Shown: positions 15,179 through 21,539 of the stretch, piece by piece
Numbering within the stretch: the first letter of the stretch is position 1
Layout: each line of letters begins with the position of its first letter
NCBI GenBank assembly: GCA_043811795.1
Contig: JBDRMV010000027.1
Coordinates: 1-21,691, forward strand
Direction of reading: 5' to 3'
DNA length: 21,691 nt
DNA from: JBDRMV01 sp043811795
Lineage (GTDB): Bacteria; CG03
Notes under the pieces: generated by a model
Databases searched by the model: none
Told to the model about the DNA's origin: nothing
Seen by the model: the letters and a program-made list of their open reading frames with translations, nothing else
Translations under genes and position numbers: made by a program

Positions 15179-16115
15179 AGAAACACCTCACCTTGTGGAA
15201 CTCTCTTTTTAACTTCACATTCCCCGCGCAGATTTCGGAGGCAAGACTGCAACGCGGCCTGTAAGAACAGCCGGAGGGCTTTTCTGTCATATCAAGCGGG
15301 AAGCCCTTAATCGGATAAATTTCACTACCGGGGGCGGGTATGCATTTCATCAAATCCCTCGTGTAGGGATGAAGCGGATTTTTGAAAAGTTCTTCCGTCG
15401 GCCCTTCTTCCACAAGAAAACCGCCGTAAAAAATCAGGGTTCTTTCTGTCAGAAATTTTATCAGCCGCAAATTGTGCGAAACAAAAATGAGCGTCAGATG
15501 CTCTTTTTTAACAAGACCCTTCAGCAGGTTTATAATTTCAAACTGCGAATAAGCGTCAAGAGAAGTTGTCGGCTCGTCCGCAATCAGAATCTCCGCGCCC
15601 GTCGCGAGGGCGACCGCAAGCTGCGCCCGCTGAAGCATCCCCCCCGACAAATTATGAGGAAAAAGATTTACCGCCCTCTCCTCCAGACCCACCGTTTCAA
15701 AAATCTCGCCGAGGCCTCTGCCGCAGCCATGAAGGGCCATCACCTCTTCAATCTGCCGCCCTATTTTCATTACGGGATTAAACGAGGCGGCCGGCTGCTG
15801 GAAAATCATTGCGATTCTGCCGCCGCGAAGACGGTTGAGTTCTTCATCCCTCTCATCAAGGATATTTTTGCCGTTAAAATTCACCGCGCCGCTCAGTTCG
15901 GAAATCTCCCATTCCCTGAACAGTTTCAGGATGCTCTTGCAGACAGACGATTTCCCGGAGCCTGATTCGCCGGCAATTCCGAGTATCTCGCCGGCGCGCA
16001 CATCAAAGGAAACATCCGAAAGAGCGTAAACTTTCCCCGCTCTGCGGCGGCGGTAAACCAGCGTCAGATTCTTTACCGACAGAATCGTTTTTTCCTGCTC
16101 GCTAAATAAGGCCAT
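15171..16115 (-). CDS. Opp/Dpp-type ABC ATPase (OppD/DppD-like)
   Basis: The 314-residue ATPase has Walker A GESGSGKS (49-56), Q-loop FQQPAASFNPVM (105-116), signature LSGGMLQRAQLA (156-167), Walker B ILIADEPTTSLD (176-187) and H-loop VSHN, where Asn replaces the usual Asp. The C-terminus has the oligopeptide/dipeptide transporter extension: NPLHPYTRDLMKCIPAPG, then the cysteine-rich GCSYRPRCSLASEIC and VRCFYA, four cysteines that in this family can bind an Fe-S cluster. Its start overlaps the end of radC by 14 bases. With the OppF-like gene it forms an ATPase pair without permeases. Likely substrates are peptides or nickel, but this cannot be decided here. Confidence 0.88.
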   Translation of the reverse strand: MALFSEQEKTILSVKNLTLVYRRRRAGKVYALSDVSFDVRAGEILGIAGESGSGKSSVCKSILKLFREWEISELSGAVNFNGKNILDERDEELNRLRGGRIAMIFQQPAASFNPVMKIGRQIEEVMALHGCGRGLGEIFETVGLEERAVNLFPHNLSGGMLQRAQLAVALATGAEILIADEPTTSLDAYSQFEIINLLKGLVKKEHLTLIFVSHNLRLIKFLTERTLIFYGGFLVEEGPTEELFKNPLHPYTRDLMKCIPAPGSEIYPIKGFPLDMTEKPSGCSYRPRCSLASEICAGNVKLKREFHKVRCFYA

Positions 16116-16782
16116 TATCCTTGAAACTGAAGTGACTGCCCGCTCCGACTACGACATGGTCAAGAACATTGATCTGAACAAGTTTCAGCGCATCTGTTAG
16201 ATTTTTTGTTATTCTTTTATCCGCTTCCGAGGGCGACGGGTCTCCCGAGGGATGGTTGTGAACAAGGATAACCGCAGTGGCGGCATTCTTTACCGCCTGC
16301 AAAACCAGTTCCCTGGGATAAACATTGCTCCAGTTGACGGTACCCTCAAACAAATCGGAGACCTTGATTACCCTGTTCTTCACATTGAGGAAAACCACTC
16401 TGAAAACCTCTTTTTTCATGCCCGACATCGAGTGATAAAAATAATCAAAGACATCCTTTGACATCTTAAACTGTCTGCCAGGTTTTATTTTCTGAGCGAG
16501 ATACACTCCTGCTATCCCGTGAATGAGTTTTATGTTAAAGGCATTAACGGGACCTATTCCTTTTACATTCTGAAGTTCCTGCACGTCCGCGTCAAAAACA
16601 TTTTTCAGAGAACCGAATCTTTTCAAAAGTTCCTTCGCCTGTTTTTTGCGGTCCATCCTGGGCGTGCTAACCGTCAAAAGAAGTTCCAGAACCTCGTAGT
16701 CCTGAAAAGAAGAAAGCCCTGCCGTCCGGAAACGTTCTCTCAATCTTTTTCTGTGTCCTTCAAGAAATTTATTTTCTTCCAT
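16102..16782 (-). CDS. radC: RadC family JAB/MPN-domain protein
   Basis: The 226-residue protein has an N-terminal UPF0758 region (LLLTVSTPRMDRKKQAKELL), a helix-hairpin-helix VKGIGPVNA (73-81) and a C-terminal JAB-type metalloprotease-like domain with Glu146 (FEGTVN) and HNHPSGDPSPSEAD (175-188: His175, His177, Ser179, Asp181), followed by LDHVVVG. The family is named for a DNA repair role that has since been questioned; its activity is unknown. I start at ATG 16782. A TTG six bases upstream would add two residues. Translation of the following OppD-like gene is coupled by a 14-base overlap. Upstream is the second GTAG...CTAC repeat; I find no convincing promoter. Confidence 0.9.
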   Translation of the reverse strand: MEENKFLEGHRKRLRERFRTAGLSSFQDYEVLELLLTVSTPRMDRKKQAKELLKRFGSLKNVFDADVQELQNVKGIGPVNAFNIKLIHGIAGVYLAQKIKPGRQFKMSKDVFDYFYHSMSGMKKEVFRVVFLNVKNRVIKVSDLFEGTVNWSNVYPRELVLQAVKNAATAVILVHNHPSGDPSPSEADKRITKNLTDALKLVQINVLDHVVVGAGSHFSFKDNGLI

Positions 16783-16809
16783 ATTCAACGTGTGTTTTTA
16801 ATTCATCTT

Positions 16810-16857
16810 TGTAGCATGAAAGCTTGCTTTCATCTGCGAGCAAGCTCGCACGCTACA
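16810..16857. repeat. REPIN-like element, second copy of the GTAG...CTAC architecture
   Basis: TGTAGC (16810-16815) and GCTACA (16852-16857) are inverted repeats enclosing two hairpins: ATGAAAG-CTTG-CTTTCAT (16816-16833) and TGCGAGC-AA-GCTCGCA (16835-16850). Architecture, size (48 bases) and terminal GTAG/CTAC match the element at 14348-14398, but the hairpin sequences differ apart from GCGAG. It begins two bases after the stop of the upstream MEMO gene (16859), the usual place for REP elements, and may slow 3' exonucleases or weakly terminate transcription. Confidence 0.6.
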
Positions 16858-16858
16858 C

Positions 16859-17656
16859 TTATTTAATTCCATAAGAAGCATAGCCGACGACGCTTGAACT
16901 GTCGCCGGAGGCGGTTGCGGAAGTGTCGTAAAAAATCTTTTTCGCTTTCCCGCCGGGAATAGCAAAAAGGAGAGTCATTATCGGGCCCAAACCGCACAGG
17001 GTTATGCTGTTATTTTTAACAGCGCCGTGAAGACCATCGGGGTCCATTGCGAGAATTTTTTCTCCCGCAAGAGAGTCCTGTTTTCCGGCGGTTTCCGCCG
17101 GTTCATAATGGGTAAAATCCGACGAGGCAATAATTATTGTCTCCGGAAACTTTTTCAAAACCTCTGCAATTGCGGCACCGAGCGTTCTTGCCGTTTCAAC
17201 GCTGTAATCATACATTGAAACCGGCGTTATCAAAACGGCGGGGTTCCTTCTTATAAGGAAGGGGACCTGCACTTCAATGGAATGTTCCTGCGAATGAGCC
17301 CGCGGGTCTATTCTAAGAGAAGGCATTTCCGTAAGAAGCATTTCGCCGACCTCGTCGTCGCATTTCAGTTGACCGTTTGGAACGGCCCATTCCCCTTTTC
17401 CGAAAAGAGCAACCTGTTCGCCGAGGCCGCGGTGATTGACGCCGAGGATTACCGCCCTCGCCGGTATCGCCGCAGTGTACGAAAATGCCTGAGCCTGACC
17501 CGAATAAACATATCCCGCGTGCGGGGCAATAATCCCTCTGTACTTTTCTGACTTTACCTTCTTAAAAGCCCGCGAAAGAAAACCATCAATCATTGTATTC
17601 AATTCTTCTTTTTCCCCGGGATAAAACAACCCCGTAACGACAGGTTTCCTAATCAT
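16859..17656 (-). CDS. amrB: AmmeMemoRadiSam system protein B (MEMO-like), cytosolic
   Basis: This 265-residue MEMO1-family protein belongs to the extradiol dioxygenase-like fold. It keeps the metal-site pattern of human MEMO1: His46 (APHAGYVYSG), His75 (LGVNHRG), Asp180 and His183 (ASSDFTHY) and Cys221 (LCGLGP). It also has EHSIEVQVPF and the C-terminal SATASGDSSSVVGYAS. There is no signal peptide, unlike the MEMO domain at the head of the same operon. GGAGGG lies 5 bases upstream of the ATG, and the start overlaps the endonuclease V gene by 8 bases. MEMO1 binds iron or copper; the bacterial reaction is unknown. Confidence 0.9.
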   Translation of the reverse strand: MIRKPVVTGLFYPGEKEELNTMIDGFLSRAFKKVKSEKYRGIIAPHAGYVYSGQAQAFSYTAAIPARAVILGVNHRGLGEQVALFGKGEWAVPNGQLKCDDEVGEMLLTEMPSLRIDPRAHSQEHSIEVQVPFLIRRNPAVLITPVSMYDYSVETARTLGAAIAEVLKKFPETIIIASSDFTHYEPAETAGKQDSLAGEKILAMDPDGLHGAVKNNSITLCGLGPIMTLLFAIPGGKAKKIFYDTSATASGDSSSVVGYASYGIK

Positions 17657-18338
17657 AAAACCCTCCGTTTTTTGAAAGTTTGTCCGCCCTTCGCATTATT
17701 TCAGGAAGTTTATATTTTCCGGCGGTCTCCATAACAACGTCGATAATCAGCAGGATATCAACGCCCCAGCCGGGCGAAACGAAAAGCGGTTTTACTTTTT
17801 TTCTCGTTCTGAGGCAGACCCCTAAAATCTCGCCGCTCTTTTCCTTGATAAAAGTGTAGGCGCCTTTAATGTCTGGAGGCTCCTTGTAAATCCCGTAAAG
17901 ATGGCTTTTCGCGCAGCCGACGCTCGGAATTTCCAGAACAATTCCCATATGCGCGGCAAGACCGAGGCGCAGGGGATGTGTTATTCCCTGACCGTCAAAA
18001 ATAAAAATGTCCGGTCGGTGTTTCAATTTTTCAAGGGCCGGTATCACGGCAGGCGCCTCCCTGAAAGTCAGGAAAGTCGGGATATACGGAAAACCGGTCG
18101 GGACTGAAACGACGACATCTTCAATAAACTTTTTTTTCTTTCTGGAATAAACAGTGATTGCCGCTTTTGAAATTCCCCTGCTGGAATAAGAAACGTCGCA
18201 GCCGGCAATTAAATCAACATCTTTGAATTTTACCAGAGCCCGCCGTTCAAGAAGCGGCTGCATGCTCCTCTGAATCTCTCTCGCCCGTTTTGTATCCGCC
18301 GCAAAGCATAATTTCTTTCTTTCGCCGTCAATCTTCAT
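17649..18338 (-). CDS. nfi: Endonuclease V
   Basis: Endonuclease V cleaves DNA one phosphodiester 3' of deoxyinosine and, in several organisms, RNA at inosine. The 229-residue protein has the family blocks GCDVSY (Asp48), FLTFREAP (Glu94), FDGQGITHP (Asp115, His121) and PSVGCAKSHLYG (Lys143), so the catalytic metal site appears complete. It lies between the COG1313 radical SAM gene (one-base gap) and the cytosolic MEMO gene (8-base overlap), so it is clearly part of the operon. AGGAAAT upstream of the ATG serves as ribosome binding site. The C-terminal DKLSKNGGFYD tail is unremarkable. Confidence 0.93.
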   Translation of the reverse strand: MKIDGERKKLCFAADTKRAREIQRSMQPLLERRALVKFKDVDLIAGCDVSYSSRGISKAAITVYSRKKKKFIEDVVVSVPTGFPYIPTFLTFREAPAVIPALEKLKHRPDIFIFDGQGITHPLRLGLAAHMGIVLEIPSVGCAKSHLYGIYKEPPDIKGAYTFIKEKSGEILGVCLRTRKKVKPLFVSPGWGVDILLIIDVVMETAGKYKLPEIMRRADKLSKNGGFYD

Positions 18339-18339
18339 C

Positions 18340-19224
18340 TTATATTTCCTGGCGGTAGCCGTTTGTAAAGCCGAGGTTATCGGCGAAATTCAGGACATCT
18401 TCATACTCTTCTTCTTTGAGGCGGCGGCCGATTACGGGATGCCCCACCGCCTTATGACAGGGATGGTACTGGCTCATCAAACTTAAGTAAACGTTTCCGA
18501 GGTTTTCAAAAAGCCATTTCAAAACCCATTTTGAATTTTCAATTTCACCGGGGAGAACAAGATGCCTTACAAGAATACCCCTTGAGGCAATTCCATTTTC
18601 CAGATGTAAATCATCAACCTGCCGTTTCATTTCAAGGAGCGCTTTTTTGTTTATTTCAGGGTAGTCCGAAACCCGCGAGAATCTTCCGGAAATTTCCGGC
18701 GTTGCATACTTCGCATCGGGCATATAAATATCAACGGTTCCCTCCAGTTCTTTCAAAATTTCAACACGCTCATAACCCGAACTGTTATAGACAACGGGGA
18801 TTTTCAGCCCTTTTCTTCCTGCTCTTATTATTGCTTCCTTTATCTCAACCGCAAACTGCGTCGGCGTTACGAGATTTATGTTGTGCGCTCCCCTGTTCTG
18901 CAGTTCCAGTATAACGGCGGCGAGTTCGTCAACCGTCATATCCGTTCCGTTGTTAAAATGACTAATCGGATAATTCTGGCAGAAAATACATTTCAGCGGA
19001 CAGCCCGAAAAGAAAATAGTTCCTGAGCCGTTTGTTCCGGAAACCGGCGGCTCCTCGCCGAAATGTAAATTGTAAGAGGCGACTCTCAGATTTCCCGCCC
19101 CGCAAAGACCGCTGTGGGCGGGTCTTGCGGCGCCGCATTTCCTCGGGCAAAGGGTACAGCCGCCTTTCTCTCGAGCCGGGGCTTTCCGCGAAACGGGAGA
19201 AGCGGAAATTACTGAAGAAGGCAT
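18340..19224 (-). CDS. Radical SAM protein, COG1313/PflX-like
   Basis: The 294-residue protein carries an N-terminal cysteine set CTLCPRKC plus Cys41 (Cys23, 26, 30, 41), likely an extra Fe-S site, then HFGEEPPVSG and the radical SAM motif GCPLKCIFCQN (Cys75, 79, 82). VRHLVLPGE and MSQYHPCHKA in the C-terminal half fit COG1313 (PflX-like, related to pyruvate formate-lyase activases) rather than the COG1180 subunit usual in AmmeMemoRadiSam sets. In this operon it probably fills that slot. The AAGGA before the ATG (19224) is almost adjacent to it, but no other start precedes the cysteines. It overlaps the small lipoprotein gene by 16 bases. The substrate is unknown. Confidence 0.87.
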   Translation of the reverse strand: MPSSVISASPVSRKAPAREKGGCTLCPRKCGAARPAHSGLCGAGNLRVASYNLHFGEEPPVSGTNGSGTIFFSGCPLKCIFCQNYPISHFNNGTDMTVDELAAVILELQNRGAHNINLVTPTQFAVEIKEAIIRAGRKGLKIPVVYNSSGYERVEILKELEGTVDIYMPDAKYATPEISGRFSRVSDYPEINKKALLEMKRQVDDLHLENGIASRGILVRHLVLPGEIENSKWVLKWLFENLGNVYLSLMSQYHPCHKAVGHPVIGRRLKEEEYEDVLNFADNLGFTNGYRQEI

Positions 19225-19502
19225 TCCTTCTTTATTTTTTCAATTTCAGGTTCTAACCGTTCCGAAAACTCTTCAGGGACTTCGCTTGACTGATCTGTCG
19301 TCCTGAGCAGAAAAAGTTCTTTTATCGTTTTATCCCACGAAAAACCGTTTTTTGCATATATCCTGCGGACTTCTTTTTCGGGCATCTCAAAAAAATGTCC
19401 GACCCTTCCGGATTCTTCATCGGTGTGGCGTAACGGCCGCGCGCAGGAAACAACAAGCAAAAAAACAAGCGGCAGAAAAAGAATTTTATTCAGAAAACAC
19501 AT
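19209..19502 (-). CDS. Small predicted lipoprotein, unrecognised family
   Basis: The 97-residue product begins MCFLNKILFLPLVFLLVVSC: a basic residue, a hydrophobic core and a lipobox (VVSC, Cys20). The mature part is charged, with HFFEMPEKEVRRIYAKNGF and an acidic, helical C-terminus. I do not recognise a family. The start is the ATG at 19502; a longer frame from 19547 would put 15 polar and basic residues before the signal peptide. It overlaps the MEMO-AMMECR1 gene by 17 bases and the radical SAM gene by 16, so it is translationally embedded in the operon. Its envelope location matches the lipoprotein-type MEMO-AMMECR1 upstream and suggests a partner. Confidence 0.7.
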   Translation of the reverse strand: MCFLNKILFLPLVFLLVVSCARPLRHTDEESGRVGHFFEMPEKEVRRIYAKNGFSWDKTIKELFLLRTTDQSSEVPEEFSERLEPEIEKIKKECLLQ

Positions 19503-20913
19503 CTGCCTGAAAAACAAAAATTTCAGTGTCCGGCTGCATCCAGGCATCCGGCGCGAGACCCGCCTTATGCTGACAGAGCGAACTTAAAAACTCTTCTTTT
19601 GTCCAGCCCGTTTCCGTCGCAACCTGCGGGAGATATACGCCCTGCCTGAAACCTTTTTTCACAATAACCCCGTCACTGCCCAGAACAATTTCATCAGGCG
19701 TTGCCTTCTTTAACGGGGTGAGAACGGAAATCTCAATTTTAATTTGGCTCAGTTCATCTTTTGAAACGGGAGGAAACCTCGGGTCTCTCGTGGATGCCTC
19801 AACCGCCATGTCTCTCACCGTCTCCCATAGCGGTTTCACCCCGACGATATTTCCGATACAGCCCCTGAGACGTTCTCCGGTGTGAAGCGTGACAAAAGCG
19901 CCCTGGACTTCCTTTAACCTCTCCGTCATAACGTTAAATTCGGGCACCTTCCCCTTTTTTATGTATGCTGCTATTGTTTTTTTGGCAATCTGAATAAGTT
20001 CTTTCTTTTCCTCTTCATTCAGCATTTCCACCCCCTTTTTATAAAAACAGATGGCGCAGTAGCCGACCACGCGTGATTTATCCCCCGTAGTGTCGCCGGA
20101 ATTCGCGTATTTCAGAACCTTCACCGCATTAGCCCCCGCCAGACGCGACGCCTCCATAACCGTCAGAACCGCCTGCGCGCCGCAGAGCTGAACCTCTTTA
20201 TTCCGCAAGGCATTTCTCAGCCCCGTTACGTCAAAATTCGCGAGATATGAAAGACACTTTTTGTCCATCTCGTTCGCTTCATCATAAGTAAAATAATGAC
20301 TCATATCGGAAGAAGCGACAAGCAAAACATTTTCTTCGTAAATATCCGCCATTTTTTTTGAAAGAAATCTGTAGGTCTCCCAGTCCTGACCCATGATAAC
20401 CGGAACGATTGAAAAATTCTTCAAAGCGTACCGGAGAGAAGGAAGCACAATCTCAAGACAGTGTTCTTTCCGGTGGGAGGCGTTATTGAAAGAAACCATT
20501 TCCAGCCCGGCAATTTGTGCGGCGAATTTTTTGTTTAACGGAACGTTCCCGAGCGGCGTTTCCCACTCGTCATAATCTGCGATGTGCGCGCCGCTGAAAC
20601 CAGAGTGATGCGAAGGCCCCAGCAAAATTACCGTTGAATAATTTCGGCCGGTCAATTGTCTTATGTTTTCCGCAGTGACGGGCGCCGAGTAAATCCAGCC
20701 GGGGTGAGGAAAAATCATACCGATAATCCGGCCGTGAATTTTTTCCGAGCTCGCTTTTTCCAGATACCGCGATATAAAGTTCTCGATTTCCACTCTGCCG
20801 GAGGGATACCACGACCCGGCAAATTCCGGTTTTTTTACCTTTTCCCCGTTCTTGGCAGCGCAGCCGAGGAAAACTCCCGTAAAACACAGAAACAGTAAAA
20901 ATGCTCTTTTCAT
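19486..20913 (-). CDS. MEMO-AMMECR1 fusion lipoprotein (AmmeMemoRadiSam B-A fusion)
   Basis: The 475-residue protein starts MKRAFLLFLCFTGVFLGC, a lipoprotein-type signal with Cys18 as the probable lipidated residue (the lipobox FLGC is not canonical). A MEMO domain follows (about 30-293) with the metal ligands in FPHPGWIYS, GPSHHSGFSG, EHCLEIVLPS, ASSDMSHYF and LCGAQAV, then an AMMECR1 domain (about 297-475) with LRGCIGNI, STRDPRFPPVS and IEISVLTPL. Both domains look intact. I start at 20913. The ATG at 20925 overlaps the -10 box and would probably be untranscribed. Both domains are normally cytosolic proteins, so an export signal here is unusual. It heads the operon. A plain membrane anchor is the alternative to lipidation. 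Confidence 0.88.
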   Translation of the reverse strand: MKRAFLLFLCFTGVFLGCAAKNGEKVKKPEFAGSWYPSGRVEIENFISRYLEKASSEKIHGRIIGMIFPHPGWIYSAPVTAENIRQLTGRNYSTVILLGPSHHSGFSGAHIADYDEWETPLGNVPLNKKFAAQIAGLEMVSFNNASHRKEHCLEIVLPSLRYALKNFSIVPVIMGQDWETYRFLSKKMADIYEENVLLVASSDMSHYFTYDEANEMDKKCLSYLANFDVTGLRNALRNKEVQLCGAQAVLTVMEASRLAGANAVKVLKYANSGDTTGDKSRVVGYCAICFYKKGVEMLNEEEKKELIQIAKKTIAAYIKKGKVPEFNVMTERLKEVQGAFVTLHTGERLRGCIGNIVGVKPLWETVRDMAVEASTRDPRFPPVSKDELSQIKIEISVLTPLKKATPDEIVLGSDGVIVKKGFRQGVYLPQVATETGWTKEEFLSSLCQHKAGLAPDAWMQPDTEIFVFQADVFSE

Positions 20914-20923
20914 TTCGGAATTC

Positions 20924-20952
20924 ATTATAATAATTCTTCAGCCCGAAAGCAA
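20924..20952 (-). promoter_or_regulatory. Promoter of the AmmeMemoRadiSam operon, likely leaderless
   Basis: TTGCTT (20952-20947), a 17-base spacer and a perfect TATAAT (20929-20924) precede the ATG at 20913 by 10 bases. The expected start site, near 20917, leaves about four bases of leader and no ribosome binding site. The -35 box lies inside the P-loop fragment just upstream. Confidence 0.7.
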
Positions 20953-21024
20953 TTTTGTCAGAGTTGTCTTTCCGCAGCCGGACGACCCTGTAACAAAAGT
21001 GTTTTTTACCAAATTTAACCAATC
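20938..21024 (-). pseudogene. P-loop (Walker A) fragment, remnant of an ABC/NTPase gene
   Basis: A 28-codon open stretch between stops reads through VKNTFVTGSSGCGKTTLTKL and ends LSG-stop (TGA at 20940-20938). GSSGCGKTTL is a full Walker A motif with the flanks expected of an ABC-type or other P-loop ATPase (beta strand before, helix after), but nothing else of the enzyme follows. A TTG at 21009 could start a 24-residue peptide. It is in the same frame as the MEMO-AMMECR1 gene and overlaps the end of the GYD gene. I read it as the decayed 5' end of an NTPase gene, with chance similarity as the alternative. Confidence 0.5.
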
Positions 21025-21293
21025 ATCTTATCAAACTCTTTAACAGTCACTGCCGGAAATGTCGTGAAAGAAACATTTGTTAATTTTGTTAAAGCAATGG
21101 ATGTTTTCATTGCTTCCTGAACCCCCTGAAAATCCACGATAAAAGCAAGGTCATAGCCTCCGAGAAGCGCAAACATCGCATCCACCTTCCCGCCTGACTT
21201 CTCAATCAAGCCGGTTGCTTCCTTTGTGCGTTCACCGCTGATTCCTTCCAGCGCTTTCTCCGAATACTTGCCGAGCATCAAAAACTTCGCCAT
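21015..21293 (-). CDS. GYD-domain protein
   Basis: This 92-residue protein belongs to the small GYD family, related in fold to dimeric alpha/beta-barrel proteins. It shows the name-giving LLGGYDLAFIVDF (residues 43-55), the preceding EKSGGKVDAMFA strand, and the C-terminal FTTFPAVTVKEFDKMI. The function of the family is not established. A GGGGGTG about 7 bases upstream of the ATG is a plausible ribosome binding site. It follows the tautomerase-like gene after 48 bases that contain only a small CCCC-GCT-GGGG hairpin (21313-21323), so the two may be co-transcribed. Its stop region overlaps the P-loop fragment. Confidence 0.85.
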   Translation of the reverse strand: MAKFLMLGKYSEKALEGISGERTKEATGLIEKSGGKVDAMFALLGGYDLAFIVDFQGVQEAMKTSIALTKLTNVSFTTFPAVTVKEFDKMIG

Positions 21294-21341
21294 TTTTACG
21301 CACCCCCTTTTTCCCCGCTGGGGCGAGCCGCCGACGCCTTC

Positions 21342-21539
21342 CTACTTATCCGGAAATTTCTCCGAGGCAGACTCGCCGCCGATTCCCCAGTTATCTTTCT
21401 CAACCTCGTTAATTACCACGTGGACCGCCTCTTTTACGCAGCCGATTGATTCAACCACAGCAGAGGTTACTTTTTTGATTAGTTCTTTCCTTTTTTCTTT
21501 TTCTCTCCCTTTCCACAAATCAATTCTTACGACCGGCAT
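21342..21539 (-). CDS. 4-oxalocrotonate tautomerase family protein
   Basis: The 65-residue protein begins MPVVRIDLWKGRE: after removal of Met, the N-terminal Pro1 is the catalytic base, and Arg11 of the KGR segment matches the family substrate-binding arginine. VHVVINEVEKDNWGIGGESAS matches the rest of the canonical 4-OT subunit, which forms hexamers. The start is set by GGGAGGGG ending two bases before the ATG at 21539; a GTG 12 bases upstream lies inside that ribosome binding site and would bury the proline. The neighbours do not include an aromatic meta-cleavage pathway, so the natural substrate is unknown. Confidence 0.9.
   Translation of the reverse strand: MPVVRIDLWKGREKEKRKELIKKVTSAVVESIGCVKEAVHVVINEVEKDNWGIGGESASEKFPDK

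Noticed and set aside
15369..15965. Plus-strand open frame of 198 codons opposite the OppD-like gene
   Set aside because: Antisense shadow of a gene with all ABC motifs; no recognisable protein features.
16783..16809. A separate promoter for radC
   Set aside because: No -35/-10 pair with acceptable spacing could be found; read-through from the upstream operon across the repeat is as likely.
20570..21022. Minus-strand 150-codon frame overlapping the start of the MEMO-AMMECR1 gene
   Set aside because: It is in another frame of a clearly coding region and has no domain. The P-loop fragment in this area is in a different frame.
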